This document shows positions 35,901-48,099 of a DNA stretch of 64,000 nucleotides, one piece after another; position 1 is the first letter of the stretch; the number at the start of each line of letters is the position of its first letter. Under the pieces are notes generated by a model, which was not told where the DNA came from, searched no databases, and worked only from the letters and a program-made list of their open reading frames with translations. Position numbers and translations under genes: made by a program. This DNA comes from Spirodela intermedia (Eukaryota > Streptophyta > Magnoliopsida > Alismatales > Araceae), in the NCBI GenBank assembly GCA_902729315.2, contig LR746274.1:2259037-2323036 (forward strand), in the 5' to 3' direction.

Positions 35901-38900
35901 AATATAAGGCATTCATAGCTACCCAAGTTATAAAGTCCATTCTTCCTCAGGGAGGAGACTAATTATGATATCACACATGGCAAGTAATTAAAACTTAATC
36001 AACACGTTTTCATACATTTCAAGAGGCAATTGAATTGATGATGGCCTTTTTCTCCATCGCAAGAACTAGTCAGACTCTGTCTAATTGTTCAGGCAGTAAA
36101 ATATAAAGCGTTCAGTTATTCAATTTCCAACTCAAGGATGAAAACGACACCGTTATCGTCATAGAGAAGCAAAGACAGCCACTTGTAAACAAATAAATGG
36201 ATTCTCCAAGTCAAGGAAAGAAATCAAAATTATGAGTATCGGTGACAATGAAAATCACAATTCAGATTTGCAAGAGTGAGCATCTAGAGAAAAAAATCAG
36301 TAATATATAAGGAAAATAATATATCTACCAATACACAGTGTTTACATCATGGTTATTAAACTGACTTCAGTAAACCACAAAAACATATAAAAAAGTAAAG
36401 ATAATACAGCAGACCAGTCATATAAAAATAAAACAGTCTAAAACATTCCAACTTAACAAAAAAAAAAACCAACTAGACAGTAAAAAGGACCCACCGTTCG
36501 TAGTGTTTGGCTGTACCATGTAACCTAGAAATGGACTTGGATCTCTAAATATGTATAGCATGAGATTCTCCAATGTCCCTTTTTTCTGAATATGCAATCT
36601 AATTTTGTAAATATTTTTACATTGCTCTCATATATGCGATGTGCGTGAATGTCAGCATATTTAATGGATCAACGAAAGACAGGTAATCACTCCACTGAGA
36701 AAAGAGTGCGTACTATTGTGCCAAATCAATTCTATATATACTCAAGTGACAAGAGAACTTTGAGCGCTTGCTATGATAGTATCTATCTGATGTGATGGAA
36801 TACACTTGAAAAATTTTCTGAACGTTATTTACAAGGAATATGGGCCAATTAGGTCTAAAACAATCACAAAAATGCTATCACAATCAAGGTTAAATGACCA
36901 CAGAAGGGAAAAATCTTACATCCAACAGGTTAAAACTGCACTTGGCAGAATTTTCTTTCCAAAACATAGTGCCTTCTAAAACCATTCCCATTTTGCAGAA
37001 ATTGAAAGCCAGTCATAGTCAAACTAATAATTTAATTTTTCCATAGTTTAAAATAGACAAACTGAATAAAACAGTAAAGAACATTAACATATACCTCCTA
37101 GACCTAGTCGGTGATGGTGACAAACTCTGTCTACTTGATTGCAACTTCCTGCAAAAAATAATCAGATCAATAATGGCACAGTAACCAAAAGATATAACAA
37201 TATTCAAAAGATAGCACAGTACCGTTTTTTTGAACTCTCTATTATTTCTTCACCAGAAACACTGGCACTATCTAAGGAGCTGTCCCTGCCACTCCTAACT
37301 CTTGCACTTGGTGATGAAGTCTGCCTCTTTTTCTGCTTGTGCGAATCCTTCATAGCTTGTCTAAATCTGTCTTCTTTCTCATCCTTTGTTATTTCTCTCT
37401 TCCAGTCACCATCATCTTTCATCCTATCCCTTCTGTCTTTTGCTAAAACCCTTTTGCCGTTTACATCATCGTCATGATAAACAGGTTTTCTGGATCCAGA
37501 GTCCAGATTTACTGCTTGCCTAGAACTCTGATCTTTTGATCCTCGCTTCAAAAGAGAGCGTTCATTAATCCTTTCCTGAATTTGATCCCTATTTAATTTT
37601 TTTTTTGGAATCCCAGCATATGAATCCTCCCTGCTTGACTTAGATGCGCTAGATTCCACCTCATTGACGAAATTTCTATGAGATGGAGCTTTTCTATCTT
37701 CAGGATCATCACCTAAGCCTGGTGATTTTCTTCGTGGTTCCAAAAACTGTGTAGCTTTTGATTTTCCATGATTGGAACGACTTAGTGCTAAATCAGATGC
37801 CACATATATCTTTCCTCCAACAAGATCCTTTTTCTCACGGTTGCTACTACTTTCCAAAAATTTAGCATCTCTTCCAGGATCAGTAGTTTTTAAATCTTTT
37901 TGGTATTCATGAACTAACGTATCATCCTTCATGTGTTTCGTAACGTCCCCATTGGAGTCAGCGGTAGTTCTCTTGCTACTATCCAGACCAGATGTAACGT
38001 CAATAGGTTCCACAGCTGCTATTGGCGTACCTTCTTTTTCTTGCTTGCCTTCATCTTCTGAACTCAATTCAGCAGTTTCGTGCCGCTCATAAGTATCAGA
38101 AACCTTCCTAGAAGATAGGAAACTTGAACCTTGGACTTCTTCAGACTCATCATCTGATGCATAATCTGCCAGACCTAAAATTACCCCGCCAGAAGAGCCC
38201 AATTTGGGCTGATCAGCTCCAACAGATTTTCCCACAGCTGTTGCTGATGGAACCATAACTTTGGAAGATGACTTGGGTGTAATTGAAGCTGGAGGGGATG
38301 TAGAGTCTCTGTGCTTGGCAACAACAGCAATATGATCCGCTGCAGAGTGAGAACATGAATACCCAGATTTCAAGAGAGTTTTTTGACTGGATGGCAAAGA
38401 GAACAGTGGTATATTAAAACCAAAGAAAGCAACGAAAAGTTTACCATCTGGTTCATCTTCATTAAGAACTTTTGTTGCTATTTCTTCAAACAATTCATCA
38501 GTCACCTGACAAAACAACATGGTTACAATGAAGACCAATGGCAAAATGTACCTAAAAACAGGAATTATAACACAAGAAATTAAGACCTTAAGAAGCACAT
38601 CAGTTAAGACCCGCTTTATTTCCTGGTTGATAGCAGCAGATCTCACTGCATCTGCATCATCCTACAAAGAGTATGAAGAATACAAGCAATCAGGAATAAA
38701 ACCTTCCATGAGAGATACAGTTCATTAAGACAACCAACATATGCTCCCGGAGTCACTTTGCACAAAACCTTCTGCTTACTAGTCCGATCAATGAGAAGAA
38801 ACGAATTTCCTAACTAAACTGATACCAATTCTTGCTCAGCTTGGCAATCACTTGATTCTGCGTAGGTCTATCTGATCCCCAATCCACTAAAAAAGATGGG

Positions 38901-41900
38901 TTTTCTAAAACTCCAATAAAATGGCACCACTCAGTTGGATTGACAAATTAGGTCAACCAAGAAGATGAGTGCAGAATTGGCAAAAACAGAACAGACCGGC
39001 CCAGTTTAAATCGGTTAGCCAGTTTAGCGCATTCACACTTTTTCTAATTTCTTGCCTTAGCACTTTCTTGTGCACCGAACACTTATATTTGTTCAGCAAA
39101 TTCCTCAAATCGACTGTTAAAATCAGTCTCCAGCAGACAAAGATGAACAAAATATGGCCATGGCCATGAGAGCGGTAAAGAACAGTTGAATCAAACATTT
39201 GTCTCCAAAAACTTCAATCAGCAAACAACGATCTCACTAAATATCCCCCCCAGTGGCAAGTTACAAAATAAAGGCACAGGCACAACTTCCATGGAAACCT
39301 TTCCCTAACTTCTTATAAGTTGCTAAAGCTTATGAGGAGATCCCAACGAATCCAGTAAATTTGCAGTCTGGTTGAAAAATGTTGCTTGCCTAATGACCCC
39401 CCCAATAAACCTCATATTTTGATTAAGCTCAGCATATCCACAAAGAAGCTTCTTTTCCTTTTGACGAAAATGATTGAATGTAATCCCAAAGATCAGGACA
39501 CAAATTGGACTGTTTCAAAAGAAAGTCACGACGAAAATTTTAAATCACCAAGACTTTTAACCAAGTTGCCTAATAATAAACGAAGGAAATGGGGTAAGAG
39601 GAAAGAGGGAGAAGAGCTAAAGAAATGAGTGTAGGGAATAGAAGTGAATGTACAAATCAGTAGACTACTGCAATCTACTGTGATGGGAAATGTCTGAAAT
39701 GGAACTAAATATTATGGGTCGTAATTGCATAGTCATGGGACATGATGGAAAATGTGAGTACCTCATCATCTTCTTCGTCCTCAGTTGACCTGGCAGAGTC
39801 AATGCTTTTGCTATCAACCGGCTCTTCCGGTCTAAAATCTTTGTCATGAACTTCAGCTGCAGCAGAATGAGAACTTCCATTTGGATGTTCTTGTGCAGAA
39901 CTCACAATTGAAGCCTTCTTCTTAATAATTTCATCTCTAAGCCAGTTAGGTACAGCAGCCTGTACAGTATCAAAAGACTGATTCCCTGCTCTATGTGCAA
40001 TGAAAAGTATGAATTAAAAGCCCACAAATGTATAAGTTAAAAGATACCTTCTTTGGGCGCTCGGACAGGTTAAAAGATTCAATTGTGTCCACAGGAAAAG
40101 CAGTTGCAGGATGAGGAGGACCAACATCAAAGCTGAAGGTTGGCCCAACTGGGGATATACCAGGCTGAAAGTTGAGCCCTTGGATCCTCCCAAATGCTTG
40201 AGAAGGATGGCCAGGTAAAGAACTGGTGATGGAAGAGGAATCAAACTACACACAACACAGGCACAGGGTGTCAAAATTTAAACGGGAGATGAACGTCTGA
40301 AAACCAAATATTATACATATGTATATGAATTAATCAGCATATACCTGAGGACCTGGAGGGACTGGAGTCACGTTAGAAAAAACAGGAACCGGAGCAGTTG
40401 TTTGAGCAAAACCATGAATGGAAGACGAAGGTGCACTTTGATCAATCGGCCTAACTTGATTGGTATTTGTAGAAAATGTACCATGAATTTGACCTCGGTC
40501 AAATGGGATTTGCTCAATGGCTTGTGATTGATCACTCATGCCAGAAGATTCAATGGACTGATCCCTTGAAAGTGGACTGACAGATAATACTGGAAGCCTT
40601 CCAGGAATTGGCATTGCAGGTGAAGACAAATGCGAAGGCATGTGTAACTTCTCAGTCGTATCCATAGTCTCTTTGCCACCTGGCAACATATGACAAAGTT
40701 AAGCTATGAACAGACAACAAATTTCCGACAACTGTCATGTAGTTCAAAAGGTAATTCGTGATCATCATTAACAACTATACTAAATGAATCACGCGTCATC
40801 ACTTCCTAAGAAAAAGAAACATAAAAATGAGTGAAGATGCCACTAATAAAAAATTTGGATAAAAAAATATGAACGCAGAACAAAATAGCAAAATTACTCT
40901 TGAACAAAACTTCTGTTCAAAAGGTCAACATTGCAAACTATCCCTCACATATCCTTATCTCAAGGGTTCCACAGAATTGGTTTATTTGCTGCAATAGACG
41001 GTACTTTAGATGCTATGGTACTCCAGGATAGAAGTATGATATCATTCTTTCATTAAATGTCTTGGGGTTTCGATTCCTTTCTCCACGGAGCTCCTTGAAC
41101 TCCCTGATTTCGAAATGGCCCAATGTCAGAAAGGGGGAAGTATCTTTTCTCCCATTTCAGGGCTCTGGCGAGATGCGGGAAAAGGTATGAAAGACATTTT
41201 CTAAATCAGGGAGCTCCAGGAGCTCCGTGGAGAAGGGAGGCTACTGTTTCAGTGGAGTTTAGGGCTTGGAGAGTGGGCAAGCTAACCCTATCGTCGAGGG
41301 ATGAAACAAATCCCAGAGAGGCAAACCCTTTAAAAGGGCCGACAATGTCTCAGCCTTCTCTTCTAAATTTAAGAAATACAAAAGCTACATCATTAAATGT
41401 AAGCTTATTTGGTTTTAGTTCCCTACAAACAGGTTGAATTGATGATAGGTCTCCTGGTTGGATTCCGAGATCCCCAAGAACTATCATAATCTTGATTTAT
41501 CGTTTGTCTACCTGGCTCCACTCTCCTCTGGTTGATGGGCCTAATGGAGGCTTTTTTTTTGGGGGTATAGGGGGGGGGGAGAGAGAGAGAGAGAGATATG
41601 CCGAAAATTTAGATGTGAAATATGTTTAAGAATACACTTCTCCAACAGCATCATCCAAAAAAGCTTGTTAATCATCAGATCCGTTGTCTTCAGACTCCCA
41701 GATATCTATAGTTCATCATGTATGAGAACATAACGAAAGAAATTAGACACCCCCCAATAACACGGGAAAAGAAGTAGAAATTAAATCTAGCTCATTGCTG
41801 TAAACAAAAGGGAAATGGAAGCAATTATGCTACTACAAGATGATCTAGTGATAGGGATTATCGGGAGTTCAGATCTTCAGAAGCATGACTACCAGGAACA

Positions 41901-44900
41901 TCCTCAAAATAAAAGGACGACCAACTGATTGGAGCCTTTAAGAATGAAATATGAGGCAGGATTTGATTCCTATTCACACTTCAGCTGACCGAAAGAAAAA
42001 CACATGCAGATAACACCACTGATTTTTTCCCATTTCATCAAAGCTTTAGTCAAGACGAAGCTGGGTATCAAGCCATCATTAGATAAGCTCAATGACGAGA
42101 TTATGGAACGTGAATAACAGCCATCTGGCCGTCATATTTTTGGCTGACACTCTGCACTCTAAAGCCAGCTCGCTTATACACTAAACACCTAAATAGTGTT
42201 TACATCAGGCGAGCAGCCACTGAGAAAAGTGGGCAGGTTGTCTTACCAGAATAATTGGATACTTTATTGGAAATAAGATGACAGAAGAAAAGACATATTG
42301 ATAATGATCATACTGATGAAGTATTAGAAAAAAAAGGTTGTTGAAGTTATCTGTTGAGATGGCGAGAATACAGTAAAAAGCGCTGAAAATTTTAAACTGA
42401 AGTGTAGTAACCATGGAATCACATATTAGATAAGGTGGCTGGATTAGCCATCCCACGATTCAACCTGGACTTTGGCAGCTGATCCATGGGAAAAGTCACA
42501 TGCAAGTTTAAAGGCAGAAAATATTTCTAATTAGAATTCTATATATCATTATGTTTACTTTTAAAACGTAAGAAAGTGATAAAACATGCACCAGTCACAA
42601 TCATAAAACAAATAACTTTATAAAAGTTCCTGCATCAAACCCAGTTCCCTACGTCAAGGCGGCTGGGGAAGCAGAGGCCATAGTAGAGGCGGGAATCAGT
42701 GACATAATCCTGCCATCTGATCTAATATTTGACACCATAGTTATACCCCCCGTTCTCTCCAGCAGATGAGAGAATCGCAAGCAATAGGCAGCCCCATGTA
42801 TGATCAGTTCAGATCAGATCAGACAAAAAATTAGCATATTCTGCTGAAGTCAGCAATCATTTTAAATACCAAACGAGGGATTGTAACGAGCTCATGAACG
42901 GGATTAGCCTGACCAGGCATCCCATGGTAAGAACTGGGACCCACGGCATGGATCATAATTTCTAGGATAGAATTGGCCCACAAGATTTAGGTCGAGTTTC
43001 ATTCTTCCTTATTTCTGATAAGAAAAAGAATCCGGTTTCACATTTTAAATCCATCGAACTACAAGTAGCCGTTTTCACATTCTTGTCTAATTTCAAAAGT
43101 CGGAAAAAAATCTCATTTGATATGCAATTTATTGACAGTCATTAATACTCCAGCAGATTTTACGATTGAGACAGCAAGAAGAGCAAAATATCCATCTTTA
43201 CAGAACTAAAGATCAGAGAATGGCACAAGAATCCAATGGATGCTGACACAAAAAAAATGAAAGCCATTAATAGAAAACAAGAATTTCTATGGAAGCCAAC
43301 ATATGCCCTTGCTAGTACATGAACCAAACAATGCCGAACCGTTTGACACACATACATAACTAACCATAGAAGAAAAAAGAATGTCAAATTCTAAAATTCC
43401 TATGAAGCTATTAAAAAACAAAAGTTCCTGATGCAGCAGAATTTTTAGTGTTTGATGCTCATTTCCTATTAACCTCAGTAAGCAAGAAACGTTTGTCACG
43501 AGTAACTATGTTTTTTCTGTCGGACACTTTTTCACTGGAAAACGTAGTAGGAGATAATATGAAGGATTTATTGGCAATGAATATTCGATAAAAATGATGC
43601 AATCATCTCATAAAAAACAATGACAGTTATCAACTTTTAAAAAAAAGAAAAATGATTCTCATCCCATACAATGAAGAAACAGAAACCTGATTAAATATAG
43701 ACAGTATATCCTAAACATACTGTTTTTTCCAAAAAATAATTCCTTTTCCATGAAAAGTCATTAGCAGATGAACATCTCCAAAGATCAATTGGCAAACACA
43801 GCAATATTGACCATGGTGTTGCAGGACTTGGGTGTGGTTGATATTCAAATGCCAAACTAATTGAAACATACCTGAGAAAGATGGATAACTAGATGGTACC
43901 TCCTGCACATTAACAGATGTAGATGAAGTGAATGATGGCTGAGGGGATACAGTAACACTCCTCTCTGTAGCTATGGTATCATATCCATCATCATAAGTAG
44001 GAAAATTTGCAACAGAGGTGGGCATAGAATTAGGGGGAGGCCCTTGCAGATTGTTTAATCTTCTATGGAGATCAGTTCCAGAATCCGGAAAGTGCTGTTC
44101 TGGGGCAGAAACTGTTGAATGCTGACTATCAGAGAAAGGAGGCATGACACTATGTTGATACTGGTCATTATAAATGTTATTTGGTGTCCCAAATGAGGTA
44201 AACTGTGATTGCACAGGGAGGTCTTCTGTAGTGGAATTAGCAGCTGCCCATGCTCTAGCCCTGGCACCCCAATCTTCGCCATTATTGTACTGAAATTTTG
44301 TATCTGATGTTTACACAAAATCAAATCAGAGAACCATTCATCAAGGTATAAGCCGAAACACAGCAGAAGAACGACAGAACAATGGGAAATATTTCAGTCT
44401 AAGAAACTAGTCAAGTATTAATATCACAAGCAATCAGATGAAATTCCCAGAACTACTACAGAAGATTCAACTGCAATTTTAAGAGACTGTTCTTTTAAGA
44501 CGGGATTGAAAAGTTGGAAATATCCAAATGATCTAAATTGGCTAATGGTCGTTAACTATATGATACTTCCGACAGAGACCTGAAAGTTCGTATGCAAATC
44601 GGCTACAGATAAGTGGACCTCGACACCATCACTTAGAATTAGTGAAGCTTTTCTCATAATAAGCATAACAGTAAAGATAACCAAAGCAGCAACTCACACA
44701 ATTTAATTGCACCACGGTTGACCTTCACACTGTACGACCCATACATCACTTTCATGCAGTATGACCCCACACCAATGGTTCAGACAAGTATTATAACTAA
44801 CAAAACCAATTCAGCCAGAAATTTATTGAACCTCCAAACCATGTCTAACACAAATATGGTGAGGAATGTCATTGATAACTTAAAGTTCTGATAACTATGT

Positions 44901-47900
44901 ACTTGGATTTTAACTCAATAGTATGAGGTCGGAAAAAAATGAATGATTTTTGAATCAAGTGGCTCCCATTCACCAGGTTTCCTAAGATTGATAACGGCCT
45001 CCAAAACGATTAGAAAAAGCCAATGAGTTCTGACCTATCTATCTCACGCTTCATTCTTTCAAAACGTAACTACCACAGGCAAACTACCACGGTGTAAAAA
45101 TAAATGAGAGCTTAGCGTCTATCCCAGGTCAGTGCTCCACCAACTGACTTGTAAAGTATGTTAAAAAATTATTGGGAACTGGCATACCAAGCTGACAACA
45201 GGTAATAAAACATCCTTACAACCTTTGGAAATTGGAAATCCAAGTCCTAGGGAGCCCTATATTTAAGAGATGTTTCATAAAAGAGAATGATCACAGTGAT
45301 GAACATGTGGGAGGTTTTGCACCAAATTATATTTTCGTGCATTAAAACACACACACAAAAAACAGCAGCAGCAGATTTTTCGAATGATAGTTCATTTCCA
45401 ATTGAAGAAAATCATATGCAACTTTTTAGTCATTCATGATATCACAATGACATGCCTGCAATTATAAGGGAATGTTGCGTGAACTTTTTGAATTTGAAAC
45501 ACAGGATTCCTTTTGAAACTTATTATGAATTATGGTGCCAGAAGCAACTCAAACTTAAAAGGCGACAAAAAATTGCTATCCAAACGAAAAATTTATAGCG
45601 AACGACTTAAAATTGAATTTAGGATAAATGAGCTATCATGCTTGCATTAGTTTTTACAATAAAACATAGAGTTCTACAACTGTTTTAGCTACATGAGTAA
45701 TTTGAAGCGACAGAGTAATTAGAAATGATGTTAAAGGCATCTTCAGAAGCACAAGAAATAACGAGGAAATGGGAATCAGGAAAAAAGGTAATCCAGAAAA
45801 AAAGTAGAAGATGAAAAATTGAAGTGGGGTTCGAATAACCTGAGTAATTCCAGCCCTGAGCAGCATGCCATGATGGATTTCCCCACATCTGTTTAAAACA
45901 ACAATAAATGTCATTAAATAATCATTGCAAGCAAGCCCTTCACGAGAACAAATGTACATGTAACAGTATACTGTAAAAATAATAGAGGTTAAATGGCAGA
46001 TGGTTAATATCTGCCTAGTAGAAGTGTACCATGCTTTCAAAACGGTGTTCAGTTAGAGAAAAGTTTGAAACCAATTATGCAGATTACCACAAAACAATGG
46101 CAAAAATTCTTTGGTTTTTTTGGATTGTATCACAAAACCTGCAAATTTTAACTTGATGCGGAATTCTCAATCGTTATAGAAAAGCTTAGCATGAATCAAA
46201 GTGATGCAAATGAAGTTGAAAATGAAATCATAAACTACAGAGGTTGTAATACAAAAAAACCAAAAATTTAACTATAAGATTGAAACTGAACATTTTGTCT
46301 CATGTCATCTCTTCTGTCAATATCTTCACTATCATACGTATTTCTGGATGACGATTCAATCCACTGACAAAACGTGAAAAACGAGCAATATGCACCAAAA
46401 AAACAGAAAACAAGATCCCATCAAAAGGTTTCTGGATTAATATAACAAGATGCTAAATATGTAAGAGATGGGGACAAAAAAAAATGCTCGTGTGGTAAGC
46501 ATCTAAATTTGAAGTTTTTATTCCAGCCAAGCACCTCACAATTAGCCATAGACGTGAACAATCGTTTTCAAAAACTGTAAATTTGGCCTTTTTTGGTAAT
46601 TGGTAAATCTGCAGCTACCAATTTCATGGTGATTTTAGTAACCCATGGCACATTTTCTTCTCCATACCACCATGCATTCCGTTCGTATTCCACATTTATT
46701 TTCGTTTTATTCCATCATTAATTCGCACCTTTAACTATTTTGGTACATTTTGGCTCTACCATGAAGATTTCCACGGACCAAGGCCAACGAGTCAACAAAA
46801 GTTAAACCCAAATATGAAATTTTTTAACTAAAAACATTTTCAAAGAGTTTATATAAAAAATGTTTAGTACTATAATTCAAAAACTAAACACAGAAGATGA
46901 TGTGCAGGTCTGCATATGCCGACAGATTATTTACTCCTGACAGAGGATATCAAAATGGACAAAAAATGATGACACGAACGAAGGTTGACAAGAGCTTCCA
47001 CTTTCAGTGATAAAGCGTTTGATTACATTCTCATTGTCTCAGTTTAAATGTATACTACAATTAGAACGTGAAGTTCAATGAAGATATCACGTTTATTAGC
47101 CAAAAAACCAGGAAAAAACCAATAGCATAAACAAGAAGTTAGAGCACAACAAGCAGAAGAGAGAAAAACATGGACGACAGATTACTAAGAATTTTTAAGT
47201 TTTAGAAAAAATGTCCACTGTTGTTCTTCAGGGTGATTGTGCTCTAGAAGCATAGCAAAAATTCATAACGCAAACGATGGAAGAGGGAGAAAAAAAAAAC
47301 TCTTGCAGACGAGGGGGACAACAGAACGTCACCTGACTGGGCTGAGAATAAGCCTGTGGCAACGCGGAAGGTTGAGGCGGCAGCGGCGGCGGTTGTGCGT
47401 GAGGAGCATGGGAATGAGTAGGATGTGGAGGAGGGTACATGGGACGGGCTGTGGGGTAGGGTGGATTTGGTGGCGGCGCACCGTGATGGTGAGGAGACCC
47501 GACGCCAGCATGAGAAGGACCTAAAAACTGCATACCCAATGGAGGGGCAACACCGGGTGGGAAAGAGGAGGGCTGATGGAACTGCTGGAGGTGATCGGAA
47601 GGTGGAACCCACGGCGGCTGCCGCGGCTGCTGATGGTGGTGTGGGTACTGCGGCGGTGGGTGCGGAGGGAAAGGGCCCGATGGCATGGGAGGCGGGGGGG
47701 GATGCTGCTGCTGCAGGTTATGCGCAAGTGGGAACTGGGGCTCGCCGGGAGGAGCAGACGACGGGGCAGGAGGATACCAGAAGTGTCCGTGTTGCTGGTT
47801 CTGCGGCGGTGGTGGGAGATGATTATGGTTGCGCTGGTCACGGTAATCGCCGCCGGCGGCGGTTCCCATCGAGGTCGGCGGCGCTGCAAATCGGCGCCCC

Positions 47901-47920
47901 ATCGGCGTCAGGGTATCCAT
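32922..47920 (-). CDS. Large Pro/Gln-rich nuclear protein with C-terminal RS tail, conserved plant family
   Basis: Twelve exons join in frame: 47920-47333, 45888-45840, 44303-43872, 40679-40345, 40245-40048, 39959-39762, 38661-38587, 38505-38445, 38339-37223, 37148-37095, 33223-33152 and 32988-32922 (3246 nt, 1081 aa). Residues 1-196 are Pro/His/Gln-rich low complexity. Then come a short conserved block (MWGNPSWHAAQGWNY ... NNGEDWGARARAWAAA), a Ser/Gln-rich linker, the motif AAVPNWLRDEIIKKKAS (about 535), and a predicted helix DDADAVRSAAINQEIKRVL (about 601). An acidic motif ILGLADYASDDESEE follows, then a long charged region, an SPSPTRSRR stretch and an RS tail (RRRSRSRSRSS...). This layout suggests a nuclear pre-mRNA-processing cofactor, but I know no assigned function and infer the role only from the RS tail. 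Exon 8 may read through into exon 9 (see 38340-38444). Introns are long, up to 3.9 kb. Confidence 0.85.
38340..38444 (-). other. Stop-free, in-frame 105-nt intron (possible retained intron) in the RS-protein gene
   Basis: The minus strand has a GTAAAC donor after NEDEPD and a CTGCAG acceptor before ADHIAVVAKH. The 105 nt between them have no stop codon and keep the frame, so retention would add 35 residues, starting with a hydrophobic run (KLFVAFFGFNIPLFSL) that is out of character for the hydrophilic protein around it. Its composition and the canonical ends favour an intron, but both isoforms are possible. Confidence 0.6.
41077..41234. repeat. Inverted repeat (foldback) inside an intron
   Basis: The left arm 41077-41110 (cctttctccacggagctcct...) and right arm 41203-41234 are reverse complements over about 32 bases with two mismatches and one indel, separated by a 92-base loop. 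It lies in the large intron between exons 3 and 4 of the RS-protein gene. It could be a MITE remnant; no target-site duplication is obvious. Confidence 0.75.
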
Positions 47921-48001
47921 CGTCAACTCTCCTCTTTGCCTTCTCTCCCTCTCTCACCTCCAAGAATCGAATTATTTACATCCTCGGGGTTCTCCCTTAG
48001 C

Positions 48002-48009
48002 TATATATA
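48002..48009 (-). promoter_or_regulatory. TATA box of the RS-protein gene
   Basis: TATATATA on the minus strand, 82 bp upstream of the ATG at 47920. The palindromic motif gives no strand information by itself; its position supports the call. Confidence 0.4.
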
Positions 48010-48099
48010 CCTTATTATTCTAATGTTTATTTTCTCCTAAAACAAATACTCACCGCCACGTTGGGTTTAATCCGCATTAATTTCTCGTGTTAATGCTTC

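Noticed and set aside
37139-37477. 112-codon plus-strand Ser/Leu-rich ORF
   Set aside because: Antisense to charged Lys/Arg/Glu coding sequence of the RS-protein gene.
47425-48040. Plus-strand ORFs of 154-191 codons
   Set aside because: Antisense to the Pro/Gln-rich first exon of the RS-protein gene; Gly/Ala/Arg-rich as expected for the complement.
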